The notes beneath the pieces were generated by a model that searched no databases, was not told the origin of the DNA, and saw only the letters and a program-made list of their open reading frames with translations. Positions 17,693 through 28,215 of a stretch of DNA of 64,000 nt are shown one piece after another. The position numbers and the translations under genes are program-made. Source of the DNA: Phytohabitans flavus (GTDB lineage: Bacteria; Actinomycetota; Actinomycetes; Mycobacteriales; Micromonosporaceae); assembly GCF_011764545.1 (NCBI RefSeq), contig NZ_AP022870.1, positions 2,712,001 to 2,776,000 of the forward strand. Direction: 5' to 3'. The stretch's first letter is position 1. Each line of letters begins with the position of its first letter.

Positions 17693-18559
17693 CTAGGCGG
17701 CGCGGATGACCGCGTCGAGGCGGCGCGCGAAGGTCGGCGTCTCCAGCCCGAACCCGCCGTGGTCACCCGGGAACGTCGCGGCCGGCACGCCGAGCAGCCC
17801 GGCCAGCGCCTCCGCGGCCCGGGCCGGCGGCTCCCCCACGGACGCCGCGCCGACCGCCGGCACGACCCGGGTACTGCCACCCTTGAGCGCGGCGACGTCC
17901 GGCACGTACCGGGAGAACGGCGGCACCTCGAACGCGAAGAAGAACTCGTTGTTGACGGCGAACCGGGCCAGCATCGCCGCGGTCTCCGGGTCGAGTTCGG
18001 CCGGCGCCTCGCCCCCGCCCGGGATCCGCTCCTCGCCGGCCTCGTCCGTCGGTGACCCGCTCATCCCGAGCGCGGCGCCGAGCACCTGCCCGGCCGCCGC
18101 CGACCCGCCCTCCTGGTACGCGGCCTCCACCTCGCGGATCACGCCCCGCCAGTGGTCCCGCTCCGGCAGGACCTCGAAGAGCGGCGGCTCGTGCGCGACG
18201 AGGACCCGCACGAGCTCCGGACGCCGGGCGGCGAGGTCCAGCCCGATGATCGCGCCGGAACTGTTGCCGAATACGTATGCGGGCGCCGCTTCGGACACCC
18301 CGACCGCAACCAGCAGCCGGTACGCGTCGTCCCCGTGCTCCGCGATGCTCTGCGGCCCGGGCGGCCCGGCGAGCGGACTGCGCGAGTTCCCCCGCCGGTC
18401 GTACGTCACCACCGTGTACCGGTCCGCGAGCGCGTCAGCCAGCGGCGCGAACCCGGCCGCGTCGTACACACCCCCGCAGACCAGCAACAACACCGGCCCG
18501 GCACCCCGCACCTCGTAGTGCAGGACCGCCCCCGGGACGGCAAGCCTCTTCGTCTCCAT
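17693..18559 (-). CDS. Alpha/beta hydrolase
   Basis: A 288-residue hydrolase fold. The nucleophile elbow G-N-S-S-G gives Ser100, the oxyanion strand is LLLVCGG, and the catalytic His lies in FPGDHGGF near the C-terminus; the acid lies in between. It is most similar in style to small actinobacterial esterase/epoxide-hydrolase-like proteins of unknown substrate. It stands alone between the MocR and LapA-like genes on the same strand. Confidence 0.88.
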   Translation of the reverse strand: METKRLAVPGAVLHYEVRGAGPVLLLVCGGVYDAAGFAPLADALADRYTVVTYDRRGNSRSPLAGPPGPQSIAEHGDDAYRLLVAVGVSEAAPAYVFGNSSGAIIGLDLAARRPELVRVLVAHEPPLFEVLPERDHWRGVIREVEAAYQEGGSAAAGQVLGAALGMSGSPTDEAGEERIPGGGEAPAELDPETAAMLARFAVNNEFFFAFEVPPFSRYVPDVAALKGGSTRVVPAVGAASVGEPPARAAEALAGLLGVPAATFPGDHGGFGLETPTFARRLDAVIRAA

Positions 18560-18629
18560 GACTCACTCCTACTCCGTTCAACGGATCTGGAAATGAGTCG
18601 GAGCCGCCGGCCCGCCCTCGACATGCCTC

Positions 18630-18977
18630 CTAGGTGCTTCTGCTCAGCGCGCGGCGGGCGCTGCGGTTGGCGCGGCGGAGCTGGACGATCCGCGCGCTGC
18701 CCGGCACCGCCACGATCAGGGCGCCCGCCACGGCCGACAGCAGCAGTGCCACGCCCAGCGGGATCCGGCCGTTGGCGCCGGCGAACGAGACGTTCACGTG
18801 GCCCAGGTTCTGGAGCACGAAGATCAGCAGCAGGATCAGCACGATCGCGCCGAGCACCGCGCTCATCCAGGCGCCGCCGATCCGGGAAGGGCCGGGCTTC
18901 CGTGGCGGCTCGGGCCGGCGTGCCGGCTCGGTGTCCGCGGGTTGTGGCGGTGGTGCGTTGTTCCTAGGCTCGCTCAT
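18630..18977 (-). CDS. LapA-domain (DUF1049) membrane protein
   Basis: A 115-residue protein with a Pro-rich cytoplasmic N-tail (1-35), two membrane helices (about 38-60 and 73-93) joined by NLGHVNVSFAGANGRIPLG, then a basic Arg-rich tail. The LQN...V...F pattern is typical of LapA/DUF1049 proteins, which in E. coli help in LPS assembly. In Gram-positives the role is unknown. Confidence 0.85.
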   Translation of the reverse strand: MSEPRNNAPPPQPADTEPARRPEPPRKPGPSRIGGAWMSAVLGAIVLILLLIFVLQNLGHVNVSFAGANGRIPLGVALLLSAVAGALIVAVPGSARIVQLRRANRSARRALSRST

Positions 18978-19107
18978 AGTTGATCACCTACCCCTGTAGG
19001 GCTTGCCCGTATTGTCCTGCTTACCCCATCTTCACGCTCATGAACCGGGCGTCCACGCAGCGGAATCACGCGGGATCCGGCAGCGGCACGGGGCGATAAT
19101 CGTGATC

Positions 19108-19707
19108 ATGGGGAAGGTTCACGAACGCATCGACGGACGGCTGCGGGACTTCATCGAGACGCAGCCGATCTTCTTCACCGCGACCGCGCCGCTCGCCGAG
19201 GACGGCACCATCAACCTCTCGCCGAAGGGCCTGCGCGGTTCGCTCGCGGTCCTCGACGAGCTGACCGTGGCGTACCTCGACTTCGCCGGCAGCAACGCGG
19301 AGACCATCGCCCACCTGCGGGAGAACGGCCGGGTCACGCTCATGTGGTGCGCCTTCCAGGGGCCGCCCAACATCGTGCGGGTACACGGGCGCGGCGAGCC
19401 GGTCTTCCGCGACGACCCGCGCTGGGGCGAGCTGATGGCGCACTTCCCGGAGATCGACACGAGCCTCCACGGGCTCCGCGCGATCATCGTGGTGCGGGCC
19501 GAGCTGATCCGGGACACGTGCGGCTACGCGGTGCCGTTCATGCGGTACGAGGAGGACCGCGACCTGCACGGCAAGCGGTTCGCCCGGGAGGACGACGAGT
19601 CGCTGAGCGCCTACTTCGAGAAGAAGGAGCACGTCGCGACAAGCATCGACGGCCTGCCGGGGCTCCCGCTGCCCCTGCCGCCGACGCCGGTCGCCGCCGC
19701 CCACTGA
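19108..19707 (+). CDS. Pyridoxamine 5'-phosphate oxidase family protein
   Basis: A 199-residue flavin/F420-type split-barrel protein (FFTATAPLAEDGTINLSPKG ... VTLMWCAFQG). It matches the actinobacterial PPOX-like group that ends in a long charged helix (YFEKKEHVATSIDGLPGLP). The start at 19108 is preceded by GATAAT at 19095-19100 with no good ribosome site, so the message may be leaderless; GTG at 19102 is possible. The reaction is unknown (oxidoreductase or heme/flavin binding). Confidence 0.85.
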   Translation: MGKVHERIDGRLRDFIETQPIFFTATAPLAEDGTINLSPKGLRGSLAVLDELTVAYLDFAGSNAETIAHLRENGRVTLMWCAFQGPPNIVRVHGRGEPVFRDDPRWGELMAHFPEIDTSLHGLRAIIVVRAELIRDTCGYAVPFMRYEEDRDLHGKRFAREDDESLSAYFEKKEHVATSIDGLPGLPLPLPPTPVAAAH

Positions 19708-19762
19708 GACGCCGGGCCCACGGCCGCCAGCGGAGTAGACGACGGCGGCCGCGGAGCCCCAG

Positions 19763-20485
19763 CTAGGACGGCACCGGCAGCCCGGCGGCCTCCGCGGCCA
19801 GGCGGAGCTGGCCCAGGAACAGCGCGTCCCGCGCCGCCTGGTCCATCCAGTCGAAGTGGCCGTTGGCCTCCAGCGACGTGAACCCGTGCAGCGGCGCCCA
19901 GGCGTGCAGCATCGCCTGGAAGTGCTCCGGGCTGACCTCGATCTCGTGCTTCTCGTGCTTCACCCGCGCGCACAGCTCCACCGCCGGATGTACCTCGCGG
20001 ATCCGTGGCGGCCCGAGCTGCCCCAGGTGGAGCGCTTCGACGAAGAGCGACGACAGCTGGGCCATCGCCCGGCCGGCGGCCTCGGTGGTGCTGCCGTCCG
20101 CCGGCGCCGCGTAGTCGGGCAGCGGCATGCCCAGGATCAGCGCGAACTGCTGCGGCTCCTCGTGCGCCCACCGCCGGTACGCCTGGGCGGCGGCCACCCA
20201 GGCGGCGGCGACGTCGCCGGGCGGGACCTCGGCGCGGGCCTTGGCGACGGTCTCGCCGAGCGCCTCGTACGCGTCCTGGATGAGCGCGCTGAACAGCTCG
20301 TCGCGGTCGGCGAAGTAGCGGTACAGCGCGGGCGGCGTCATGTCCATCACGCGGGCGATGTCGGTGAACCGCACCTCCACCGTCCCGCGCTCCCGCATGA
20401 GGGCGAGGGCGGTCTGCTTGATCTCGTCGATCGTGGCTGCTCGCGCCCGTTCGCGGCGGGGGGCGGTCCGCGGACTCGGGCTCAT
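19763..20485 (-). CDS. TetR-family repressor
   Basis: A 240-residue regulator. The N-terminal HTH spans about 18-63 (IDEIKQTALALMRERG ... ALYRYFADRDELFSALI), and the C-terminal ligand domain is of the WHG/TetR_C_13 style. The start is preceded by GGAGGAATCAC at a good spacing. It is divergent from the MMPL transporter, the classic arrangement for a repressor of an efflux or lipid-export gene. A perfect inverted repeat lies between them. Confidence 0.93.
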   Translation of the reverse strand: MSPSPRTAPRRERARAATIDEIKQTALALMRERGTVEVRFTDIARVMDMTPPALYRYFADRDELFSALIQDAYEALGETVAKARAEVPPGDVAAAWVAAAQAYRRWAHEEPQQFALILGMPLPDYAAPADGSTTEAAGRAMAQLSSLFVEALHLGQLGPPRIREVHPAVELCARVKHEKHEIEVSPEHFQAMLHAWAPLHGFTSLEANGHFDWMDQAARDALFLGQLRLAAEAAGLPVPS

Positions 20486-20539
20486 GTGATTCCTCCATGT
20501 AAAGCTTTGCGTTAAGCATCGTTACAGACGTGAAGCCGC

Positions 20540-20580
20540 TTGACAAGTGACGGGTCCTCGTGTTTGTTATGAGCCATAAC
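20540..20580 (+). promoter_or_regulatory. MMPL gene promoter with overlapping inverted-repeat operator
   Basis: TTGACA (20540-20545) is a consensus -35 box. Downstream, GTTATGAGCCATAAC (20566-20580) is a perfect 6+3+6 inverted repeat covering the expected -10 position. This is the probable TetR operator. Confidence 0.55.
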
Positions 20581-20635
20581 TCAACTGACATGACATCACT
20601 GGGGGAACGATGATGAACGGCGGAGAGCGACGATC

Positions 20636-22834
20636 ATGAGCAACGCAGGACCGCTGGGCAGGATCGCCCGGCTCGCCTACCGCAACCGCGGCCGCACGGT
20701 ACTGCTGTGGCTGGCCGCCCTCATGCTCGCCGCCGGGCTCTCGGCGGCCTTCGGTGGCGACTTCTCCGCCGACTACTCGGCGCCCGGTTCCGACTCCAAG
20801 GCCGCCGAGGTGCTGCTGCGGGACAAGTTCCCGGCCCAGTCCGGCGAGGTCGTCGACGTCGTGGTCCGGGCCGACGGCGGGGTGACAGCCGCGCGCGGCG
20901 ACGTGCAGGCGCTGCTCGACGAGCTGACCGCCGTACCGCACGTGGCGAGCGTGGACGACCCGTTCACCGCGCCGGGCGGCATCTCGGCGGACGGCGGCAC
21001 CCTCGTCGCGCACCTGCGCCTCGATGTAAACAACCCCAACGACATGCCGCGCGCCGACAGCGAGCGGCTCCTGGAGATCGCCGGCGGCGCCGAGCGGCCC
21101 GGACTCGACGTCGCGCTCGGCGGCCAGTCGATCAACCTGGCCGAGCAGGGCGAGATCGGCTCGGAGGGCATCGGCCTGCTCGCGGCGGCGGTGATCCTGC
21201 TGCTCACGTTCGGCTCGGTGGTCGCCGCCGGCCTGCCGATCCTGACCGCCGTCGCCGGTCTCGCGGTGAGCAGCACGCTCACCGGCCTCGTGCTGCGCAT
21301 CGTGGACGCGCCCGACTGGTCCACCGCGCTCGCCACGATGATGGGCATCGGTATCGGCATCGACTACGTGCTGCTCATGGTCACCCGGTTCCGCGAGTGG
21401 CGGGCCGCCGGGCTGGACCCGGAGGCGGCCACGGTCGCGACGCTCGACACCGCCGGCCGCGCGGTGATGGTCGCCGGCAGCACGGTCGTGGTGAGCATGC
21501 TCGGCCTGTTCGCGATGGGCCTGTCCTTCATGCGCGGCGCCGCGGTGGTCACGATCCTCGGCGTGTTCGTCGTGATGGCGGCCAGCGTCACGCTCTTCCC
21601 GGCCCTGCTCGGCTTCCTCGGCAAGCACGTCGACCGGCTGCGCCTGCCGCTCGGCCGGCGCCGCCAGGCCGAGGTCGCGGTCGGCGGGCACATCGAGCCG
21701 AGCCGCGGTTGGCTGGCCTGGAGCCGGCTCGTGCAGCGGCACCGGGTGATCGCCGCGCTCGCCGGCGTGGCCATCCTGCTCGCGCTCGCCGCGCCGTTCC
21801 TGGGCGTCCGCTACGGGTTCCCGGACGCGGGCAACAGCCGCGCGGAGACCTCCACCCGCCAGGCGTACGACATGCAGGCCGCCGGCTTCGGTGCGGGCGC
21901 CAACGGCCCGCTCGTGCTGGCCGCGGAGCTGTCCCGACCGGGTGACGCGAGCGCGCTCGACGGCGTCCGCGCGGCCGTCGCGGCGACACCGGGCGTCGCC
22001 ATGGTCACGCCGGCGCAGCTCAACCCCGCCGGGGACACCGCGGTGCTCACCGTGCTGCCCGCGACCGGGCCGCAGGACGAGCAGACCGAGGAGCTGGTAC
22101 ATCGCCTGCGCGACGAGACGATCCCGGCCGCCACCCGGGACTCGGGTGCCACGGTGCTGGTCGGTGGCGTCACGGCCACGTCGATCGACAGCACGGAGAA
22201 CATCTCCCGCCGCCTCCCGCTGCTCATCGCCGGCGTGGTGCTGCTGTCGATGGTGCTGCTGCTCGCGTCGTTCCGCAGCGTCGCGGTGGCGATCAAGGCC
22301 GCGGCGATGAACCTGCTGTCCGTCGCCGCCGCGTACGGCGTGGTCGCCTACGTGCTCCAGGGCGGCTGGGCCGGGCAGCTGATCGGCATCGACACGGAGA
22401 CGCCGCTGCCGTCGTTCGTACCGGTGCTGATGTTCGCCGTCCTCTTCGGACTCTCCATGGACTACGAGGTGTTCCTGGTCAGCCGGATGCGCGAGGCGTG
22501 GAACCGCACCCGCGACAACAGCCGCGCGATCACCGAGGGCCTGGCCGGCACCGGGCGGGTGGTCACCGCCGCCGCGGCCATCATGATCGCGGTCTTCGCG
22601 GCCTTCGTGCCCAGCCCGGACGTCGTGCTCAAGGTGATCGGCGTCGGCATGGCCGCCGCGATCTTCGTCGACGCCACGGTCGTACGCATGCTGCTCGTCC
22701 CCGCGGTCATGCACCTGCTCGGCCGCGCCAACTGGTGGATGCCCCGCTGGCTAGGCCGCATCCTCCCCGAACTCCACGTAGAGGGCGAACCCGAGCGCTA
22801 CCTCCCAGTCCCCCAGAACCCGAGCTGGAACTAG
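20636..22834 (+). CDS. MMPL-family transporter
   Basis: A 732-residue RND-related exporter. Two repeats each consist of one helix, a large extracytoplasmic domain and five or six helices (first set about 185-370, second about 525-700). The conserved GIGIDYVLLMVTRFREW and GLSMDYEVFLVSRMREAW segments carry the paired Asp-Tyr proton-relay residues. MMPL proteins export lipids, siderophores or drugs. It is under the divergent TetR gene. It ends at 22834, ahead of the second palindromic element. Confidence 0.94.
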   Translation: MSNAGPLGRIARLAYRNRGRTVLLWLAALMLAAGLSAAFGGDFSADYSAPGSDSKAAEVLLRDKFPAQSGEVVDVVVRADGGVTAARGDVQALLDELTAVPHVASVDDPFTAPGGISADGGTLVAHLRLDVNNPNDMPRADSERLLEIAGGAERPGLDVALGGQSINLAEQGEIGSEGIGLLAAAVILLLTFGSVVAAGLPILTAVAGLAVSSTLTGLVLRIVDAPDWSTALATMMGIGIGIDYVLLMVTRFREWRAAGLDPEAATVATLDTAGRAVMVAGSTVVVSMLGLFAMGLSFMRGAAVVTILGVFVVMAASVTLFPALLGFLGKHVDRLRLPLGRRRQAEVAVGGHIEPSRGWLAWSRLVQRHRVIAALAGVAILLALAAPFLGVRYGFPDAGNSRAETSTRQAYDMQAAGFGAGANGPLVLAAELSRPGDASALDGVRAAVAATPGVAMVTPAQLNPAGDTAVLTVLPATGPQDEQTEELVHRLRDETIPAATRDSGATVLVGGVTATSIDSTENISRRLPLLIAGVVLLSMVLLLASFRSVAVAIKAAAMNLLSVAAAYGVVAYVLQGGWAGQLIGIDTETPLPSFVPVLMFAVLFGLSMDYEVFLVSRMREAWNRTRDNSRAITEGLAGTGRVVTAAAAIMIAVFAAFVPSPDVVLKVIGVGMAAAIFVDATVVRMLLVPAVMHLLGRANWWMPRWLGRILPELHVEGEPERYLPVPQNPSWN

Positions 22835-22869
22835 CCGCCAGCACCCGCTAGCGCTAGCCCCCTCTGTGC

Positions 22870-22933
22870 GGTTGATCAGGGATTTGGTTGGGCGTGTCGT
22901 CGGCGCGCCGCTCCATCAAGTCCCTGATCAACC
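22870..22933. repeat. 64-bp palindromic element, copy 2
   Basis: It has the same arms as copy 1 (GGTTGATCAGGGA at 22870-22882, complement at 22921-22933) and a core differing at only a few positions. It lies between the convergent MMPL and MFS genes, the same context as copy 1. The rest of the 22835-23060 gap shows no gene. Confidence 0.8.
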
Positions 22934-23060
22934 GCCGCGACCATGGGTTGTGGGACGCGGAGGGTGAGGCCGCGGGAGCAGCGGTCCGGTGCCCGGCGGA
23001 CGTCGCGGTAGCTCTGATCTTCTGTGTGGGGTGGCACGTCCCGTAGGGCGTCCTAGGAAG

Positions 23061-24278
23061 CTAGGTCAAGTTGTCCGGCCCTGTCGGGGGCGGCTCCGCC
23101 GCGCGGCGGCGGCGTTCGCCCAGCAGCACGGTCAGCGCGACCGCGAGCCCCACCAGGCCGGTCGCCGCGAAGCCCCAGGGCGGTGACCTCAGGTCCATCA
23201 CCGCGCCGGACAGCGGCGCGCCGACCGCCAGCCCGACGGTGACCGCCGAACCGTGCAGGCCCATCGCCACCCCGCGCACCTGCGCGGGCGCCAGGCGGCT
23301 GATCACGTCGGCGGTCGCGGCGAGCGTGGGCGCGCACAGGACACCGGCCGGCAGCAGTGCGAGCGCCAGCAGCCACCACTGCCCGCCGCCCAGCCCGACC
23401 GGCACCGTGCACGCGGCCATCAGCACCAGCAGCGCCGCGGGACCGGGCGCACGGGACGCCGCGCCGTACGCGAAGCCGCCGGCCAACGAGTACGCACCCC
23501 ACAAGGCCAGCACCACCCCGGTCCAGCCGACCTGGTCCGCGTCCCGCATCGCGGCGACCACGGCGACGTCGCTGCCGCCGAGCACCAGCGTCGTGGCCGC
23601 CGCGACCGCGAGCATGCCCACCAGGCGCGGGCGCAGCCACTGCCGCAAGGGCACCGCCGGGTCCGTGCCCACCCCCTCCGCCTCGGTCCGGACCGGGGGA
23701 TCGAGCAGGTAGAACGCCACCCCGGAGGCGAGCGCGGTAGCGGCCAGCGCCAGCATCGCCGCCCGCGGTCCGGCGGTCGTGGCCAGCAGCACCGCCAGCG
23801 CCGGCCCGACGATGAACGACAGCTCCACCGCCATCGAGTCCAGCGCGTACGCGGAGCGGCGCCGCTCGGGCGGGACGATCGCCGCGATCGACTGCCGGAC
23901 GAGCGGGAACGCCGGAAGCCGCAACAGCCCACCGGCGAGGGCGGCGACCGCCAGGGCCGGGTACGGGAGCGCCTGCGCGGTACACCAGAAGATCGCCTCC
24001 ACCACCGCGGTCGCCGCGACGACGGGGCGCAGGCCGTAACGGTCGACGAACCGGCCCAGGAGCGGTGTCCCCAGCGCCGCGCCGATCGTCACTCCCGCCC
24101 CGATCAGGCCCGCCGCCGCGTACCCCCGGTCGAGGTCGAGCACGACGTACAGGGTGAGCACGATGGCCGCGCACGCGCTCGGCAGCCGCCCCAGCAGCCC
24201 GACGGCGAGCAGCGACCGGACACCCGGCAGCGCCAGGACCGCACGGTAACGGGACATGTTCAACATGCCGATGATCAT
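23061..24278 (-). CDS. MFS transporter
   Basis: A 405-residue polytopic protein with about 12 membrane helices and the loop 2-3 motif region [11 protein letters not shown]. It belongs to the actinobacterial drug/sugar exporter-like MFS group. The start MIIGMLNMS at 24278 has GAGG four bases upstream; later Met codons are possible. It is divergent from the GH95 fucosidase, so it might move its products, but that is inference. Confidence 0.9.
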   Translation of the reverse strand: MIIGMLNMSRYRAVLALPGVRSLLAVGLLGRLPSACAAIVLTLYVVLDLDRGYAAAGLIGAGVTIGAALGTPLLGRFVDRYGLRPVVAATAVVEAIFWCTAQALPYPALAVAALAGGLLRLPAFPLVRQSIAAIVPPERRRSAYALDSMAVELSFIVGPALAVLLATTAGPRAAMLALAATALASGVAFYLLDPPVRTEAEGVGTDPAVPLRQWLRPRLVGMLAVAAATTLVLGGSDVAVVAAMRDADQVGWTGVVLALWGAYSLAGGFAYGAASRAPGPAALLVLMAACTVPVGLGGGQWWLLALALLPAGVLCAPTLAATADVISRLAPAQVRGVAMGLHGSAVTVGLAVGAPLSGAVMDLRSPPWGFAATGLVGLAVALTVLLGERRRRAAEPPPTGPDNLT

Positions 24279-24297
24279 CGAGCCTCTGTCCTGTTTT

Positions 24298-24313
24298 TTC
24301 GAGTTTCATCGAA
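24298..24313. promoter_or_regulatory. Inverted repeat between MFS and GH95 genes
   Basis: TTCGA-GTTTCA-TCGAA is a perfect 5-base dyad in the AT-richer 76-bp gap between the divergent genes. It is a candidate operator for a sugar-responsive repressor not encoded nearby. Confidence 0.35.
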
Positions 24314-24354
24314 GTTCTTGCATCTATCAGTATGTTCTTTGTACCGTCCAGCGC

Positions 24355-27300
24355 ATGGGCACCCACCCCCTTCCCCCTGCCCGGCGCTGGCTCGCTGCCG
24401 CCGCCGGCGCCGCACTCATCGCCGGTACGCTCGCCGTCGTGTCCGGACTCCCCCGGCCGCCGCGGCGGCGAACCCCGCGCTCGCGTTGTGGTACGACGAG
24501 CCGGCCACCGACTGGGAGACGCAGTCACTGCCGATCGGAAACGGCGCGCTCGGCGCGAGCGTCTTCGGCGGCATCCAGACCGAACGCCTCCAGTACAACG
24601 AGAAGACACTGTGGAACGGCGGTCCGGGCGACGGCCAGTACAACAACGGCAACTGGACCTCGCCCCGCCCCACCGCCATCGACGACGTGCAGGCCCAGCT
24701 CGACCGCGACCAGCGGATGGCACCGTCCACTGTGGCGAGCCGGCTGGGCGGACCACGGGCCGGGTTCGGCGCGTACCAGAACTTCGGCGACGCCTACATC
24801 GACATGACCGGCACACCCGGCGCGGTCAACGGGTACCGCCGCGAGCTCGACATCGCCGAGGCCACCGCCCGGGTCAGCTACGAGCACGGCGGGGTCACAT
24901 ACCGCCGGGAGTACATCGCCAGCAACCCCCGTAACGTCGTGGTCGCCCGGCTCACCGCGAGCCAGGCCGGGCGGGTGTCGTTCGTGCTGCGGCACACCTC
25001 GCCGCACGCCGGCGCGGCGGTCACCGTCGCGGGCGACCGCATCACCGTCCGGGGCACGCTGCCCAACAACCGCATGGTGTACGAGTCGCAGTTCCGCGTC
25101 ATCACCGACGGTGGCACCCGCACCAGCGGTACCGACCGGATCACCGTCTCCGGCGCCAACAGCGCGACGATCGTCTTCTCCGCCGGCACCAACTACGCCC
25201 AGGCGTACCCGAGCTACCGGGGCACCGACCCGCACGACCGCGTCACGGCGGCGGTGGACGGAGCCGCGGCTCAGTCGTGGGACGCGCTGTGGGCCCAGCA
25301 CGTGACTGACTACAAGGGACTGTTCGACCGGGTGACGCTCGACATCGGACAGCAGATGCCGAACATCCCGACCGACAACCTCCGCTCGGCGTACACCGGC
25401 GGCAGCAGCGCCGCGGACCGCGCCCTCGAAGCGCTGTTCTTCCAGTACGGACGGTACCTGCTCATCGCCTCGTCCCGCGCCGGCTCGCTACCGGCCAACC
25501 TCCAAGGCGTGTGGAACAACTCCACGAACCCACCCTGGGCCGCCGACTACCACGTCAACATCAACCTCCAGATGAACTACTGGCCCGCCGAGATCACCAA
25601 CCTCGGTGAGACGACCGCGCCGCTCTTCGACTTCATCGACGGGCTGCGGCCGCCGGGCCGGGTGACCGCGCAGTCGATGTTCGGGGCGCCCGGCTGGGTG
25701 GTGCACAACGAGACGACCCCCTTCGGGTACACGGGTGTGCACGACTGGCCGACGTCGTTCTGGTTCCCCGAGGCGGCCGCGTGGCTGTGCCAGCACCTGT
25801 ACGACCACTACCGGTTCACCAACGACACGGCGTTCCTGCGCGACCGGGCGTACCCGGCGATGAAGGAGGTCGCCGACTTCTGGATGGCCAGCCTGCACAC
25901 CGACCCGCGGGACGGCAGGCTCGTCGTCTCGCCCAGCTACTCCCCGGAGAACGGTGACTTCACCGCCGGCGCCTCGATGTCCCAACAGATCATCTGGGAG
26001 CTGCTGAGCAACACCGTCGCGGCCAGCGCCACGCTTGGCCTCGACGCCGCCGCGCGGGCGCAGTGGCAGTCCACACTGGACCGCCTCGACCCCGGGCTAC
26101 GGATCGGCTCGTGGGGCCAGCTCCAGGAGTGGAAGGGCGACTGGGACAACCCGGGCGACACGCACCGACACGTCTCGCACCTCTTCGGCCTGCACCCCGG
26201 CCGCCAGATCTCCCCGCTGTCCAACCCCTCGTACGCCACCGCGGCCCGGGTCTCGCTCAACGCCCGCGGCGACGGCGGTACCGGCTGGAGCAAGGCGTGG
26301 AAGATCAACTTCTGGGCCCGGCTGCAAGACGGCAACCGCGCGCACAAGCTGCTCCGCGAGCAGCTCACCGGCTCCACCCTGGCGAACTTGTGGGACACGC
26401 ACCCGCCGTTCCAGATCGACGGCAACTTCGGCGCCACCTCGGGCATCGCCGAGATGCTGCTCCAGAGCCAGACCGGCGTCGTCGACGTGCTCCCGGCCCT
26501 GCCCGGAGCGTGGGCGAACGGCGCGGTGACCGGGCTGCGCGCCCGCGGCAACGCCACGGTCGACGTCGCCTGGAGTGGCGGCGCGGCCACCCGGATCACG
26601 ATCGCCGCCGGCAGCACCGGCAACCTGACCGTCCGCAATCCCTTGCTGGCTTCGGCGAACGTGGTCGACCTCACGACCGGGCAGCCGGTGACGCTGACCC
26701 GGAACGGTCCACAGGCGACGTTCGCCGCCGTGGCCGGACACCGGTACCAGACGGCGTCCGGGGCGACCCCGCCGCCCACGACCTCTCCCCGCCCACCACC
26801 CAGCCACCGACCTCGTCGCAGCGCGTCGAGGCCGAGTCGTACACCTCCCAGTCCGGCACGCAGAACGTCGCGGACGGCAACGCCCACGGCGGCACCCGGG
26901 TCGGCTACATCGACAACGGCGACTGGCTGGCGTACGCGTCGGTCAACCCGTCCGGCCGTACCGGCATCACGGCGCGGGTCGCTTCGGGCGGCACCGGCGG
27001 CACCATCCAGGTCCGCACGGGCTCGCCGACCGGCCCGCTGCTCGGCACGCTGAACGTCCCGAACACCGGCGGGTACGGCACCTTCGCCGACGTCTCCACG
27101 ACGCTGAGCGCCGGCTCAGGCCCGCTGTACCTGGTGTTCAACGGCACCGGCACGGGTGGACTGTTCGATGTGGACGACTTCACCCTGACCGGCGGCGGAG
27201 GTCCGACCGACCCGCCACCAGCGCCGGTCAACCTGGCACTGGGCAAGCCGGCCACCGCGGACAGCTCCTGCGCCGCGATCGAAGGCCCGGAGAAGGCGGT

Positions 27301-27649
27301 GAACGGCAGCGTGTCCGGCGGCAACGCCGACAAGTGGTGCTCGGTGGGAGGGTCGAAGTGGTGGCGTGTCGACCTGGGCACGGCGACGACGGTGGGCCGC
27401 TTCGTGGTCAAGCACTCCGGCGCGGGTGGCGAGAACGCGGCCTGGAACACCCGTGACTTCGACATCCAGACCAGTGTGGACGGTGCCACGTGGACGACGC
27501 GGGTGCAGGCCCGCGCCAACACCGCGAACGTCACGACCCACACGATCGGGCCGGTGAGCGCCAGGTACGTGCGGCTGAACGTGCTGGCGCCCACGAGCAA
27601 CACCGATATGGCCGCCCGCGTCTACGAGTTCGAGGTGTACGCCTCGTAG
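24355..27649 (+). pseudogene. GH95 alpha-L-fucosidase with CBM6-like and discoidin modules, two frameshifts as sequenced
   Basis: The signal peptide begins [15 protein letters not shown] at 24355. The frame breaks at the C run 24450-24454; one added C joins it to [17 protein letters not shown], the start of the GH95 domain. Catalytic motifs are present: NINLQMNYW (about 25554-25580), the general acid in SPENG (Glu codon 25947-25949) and Asp in QIDGNFG (26418-26420). A second break lies at the C run 26787-26790 in a Pro/Thr linker. It leads to a CBM6-like domain ([13 protein letters not shown] ... [12 protein letters not shown]) and a terminal discoidin domain ending EFEVYAS at 27649. Repaired, it would be a ~1,096-residue secreted fucosidase acting on plant or animal glycans. 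Confidence 0.88.
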
Positions 27650-27741
27650 CTGTCAGACCGAACGCGTAAACGCGGTCGCGGCGCCCAGCCCGGTCGGTCC
27701 ACGCAGGGCCGGCACGGGTGGCGCCGCGACCGCGCGGGTGC

Positions 27742-28173
27742 TCACCGCAGCGGCGGCGGGACGTCGCGGTAGCTGTCCGTGTAGTAGGTGCCCACCCGAT
27801 CCCGGTACTCGGGCGTGGCGAACGTGTCCTTGTCGTACTCCGGCGAGGACTTGATCTGCTCCTTGGTACGGTCCACGTAGACCTTGCGCTCGACGTGGTC
27901 CACGTGCTGGACCGTGCCGGCCGGCAGCAGCACCTTGCGTCCGAAGATCCACGGGCCGGTGTCCACGACGAGGTACGCCTCGCCGACCGCGTAGCTGGCC
28001 TCGTCGATCGAGCCGATGCCGCCGTCGGTCGCCTCGACGTCGTAGCCGGCCAGGCTCGCGTGCGCTTCCTCGTCGGCCTCGAGGCTCTCGTCGCGCCGCT
28101 TTAGCAGCGTGGGGTCCTGGCCCATCAGCAGTCCCGGATCGCGCCAGGCCCAGGGGATGAAGGGTTGCATCAT
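27742..28173 (-). CDS. PRC-barrel domain protein
   Basis: A 143-residue soluble protein. A PRC-barrel-like beta domain is visible at about 40-105 (GYDVEATDGGIGSIDEAS ... YLVVDTGPWIFGRKVLLPAG), followed by a charged tail rich in Tyr and Asp. The ribosome site GAGGAGG precedes ATG at 28173. In actinobacteria such genes occur singly and are often stress-induced; the function is unknown. Confidence 0.85.
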   Translation of the reverse strand: MMQPFIPWAWRDPGLLMGQDPTLLKRRDESLEADEEAHASLAGYDVEATDGGIGSIDEASYAVGEAYLVVDTGPWIFGRKVLLPAGTVQHVDHVERKVYVDRTKEQIKSSPEYDKDTFATPEYRDRVGTYYTDSYRDVPPPLR

Positions 28174-28215
28174 GACTACCTCCTCAACTTCCCCTTCGAG
28201 GTACCCGGCGGCGCG

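Noticed and set aside
13614..22933. Attachment sites or inverted repeats bounding an integrated element between the two 64-bp palindromes
   Set aside because: No integrase, transposase or phage genes lie between the copies, and the genes there look like ordinary chromosome content.
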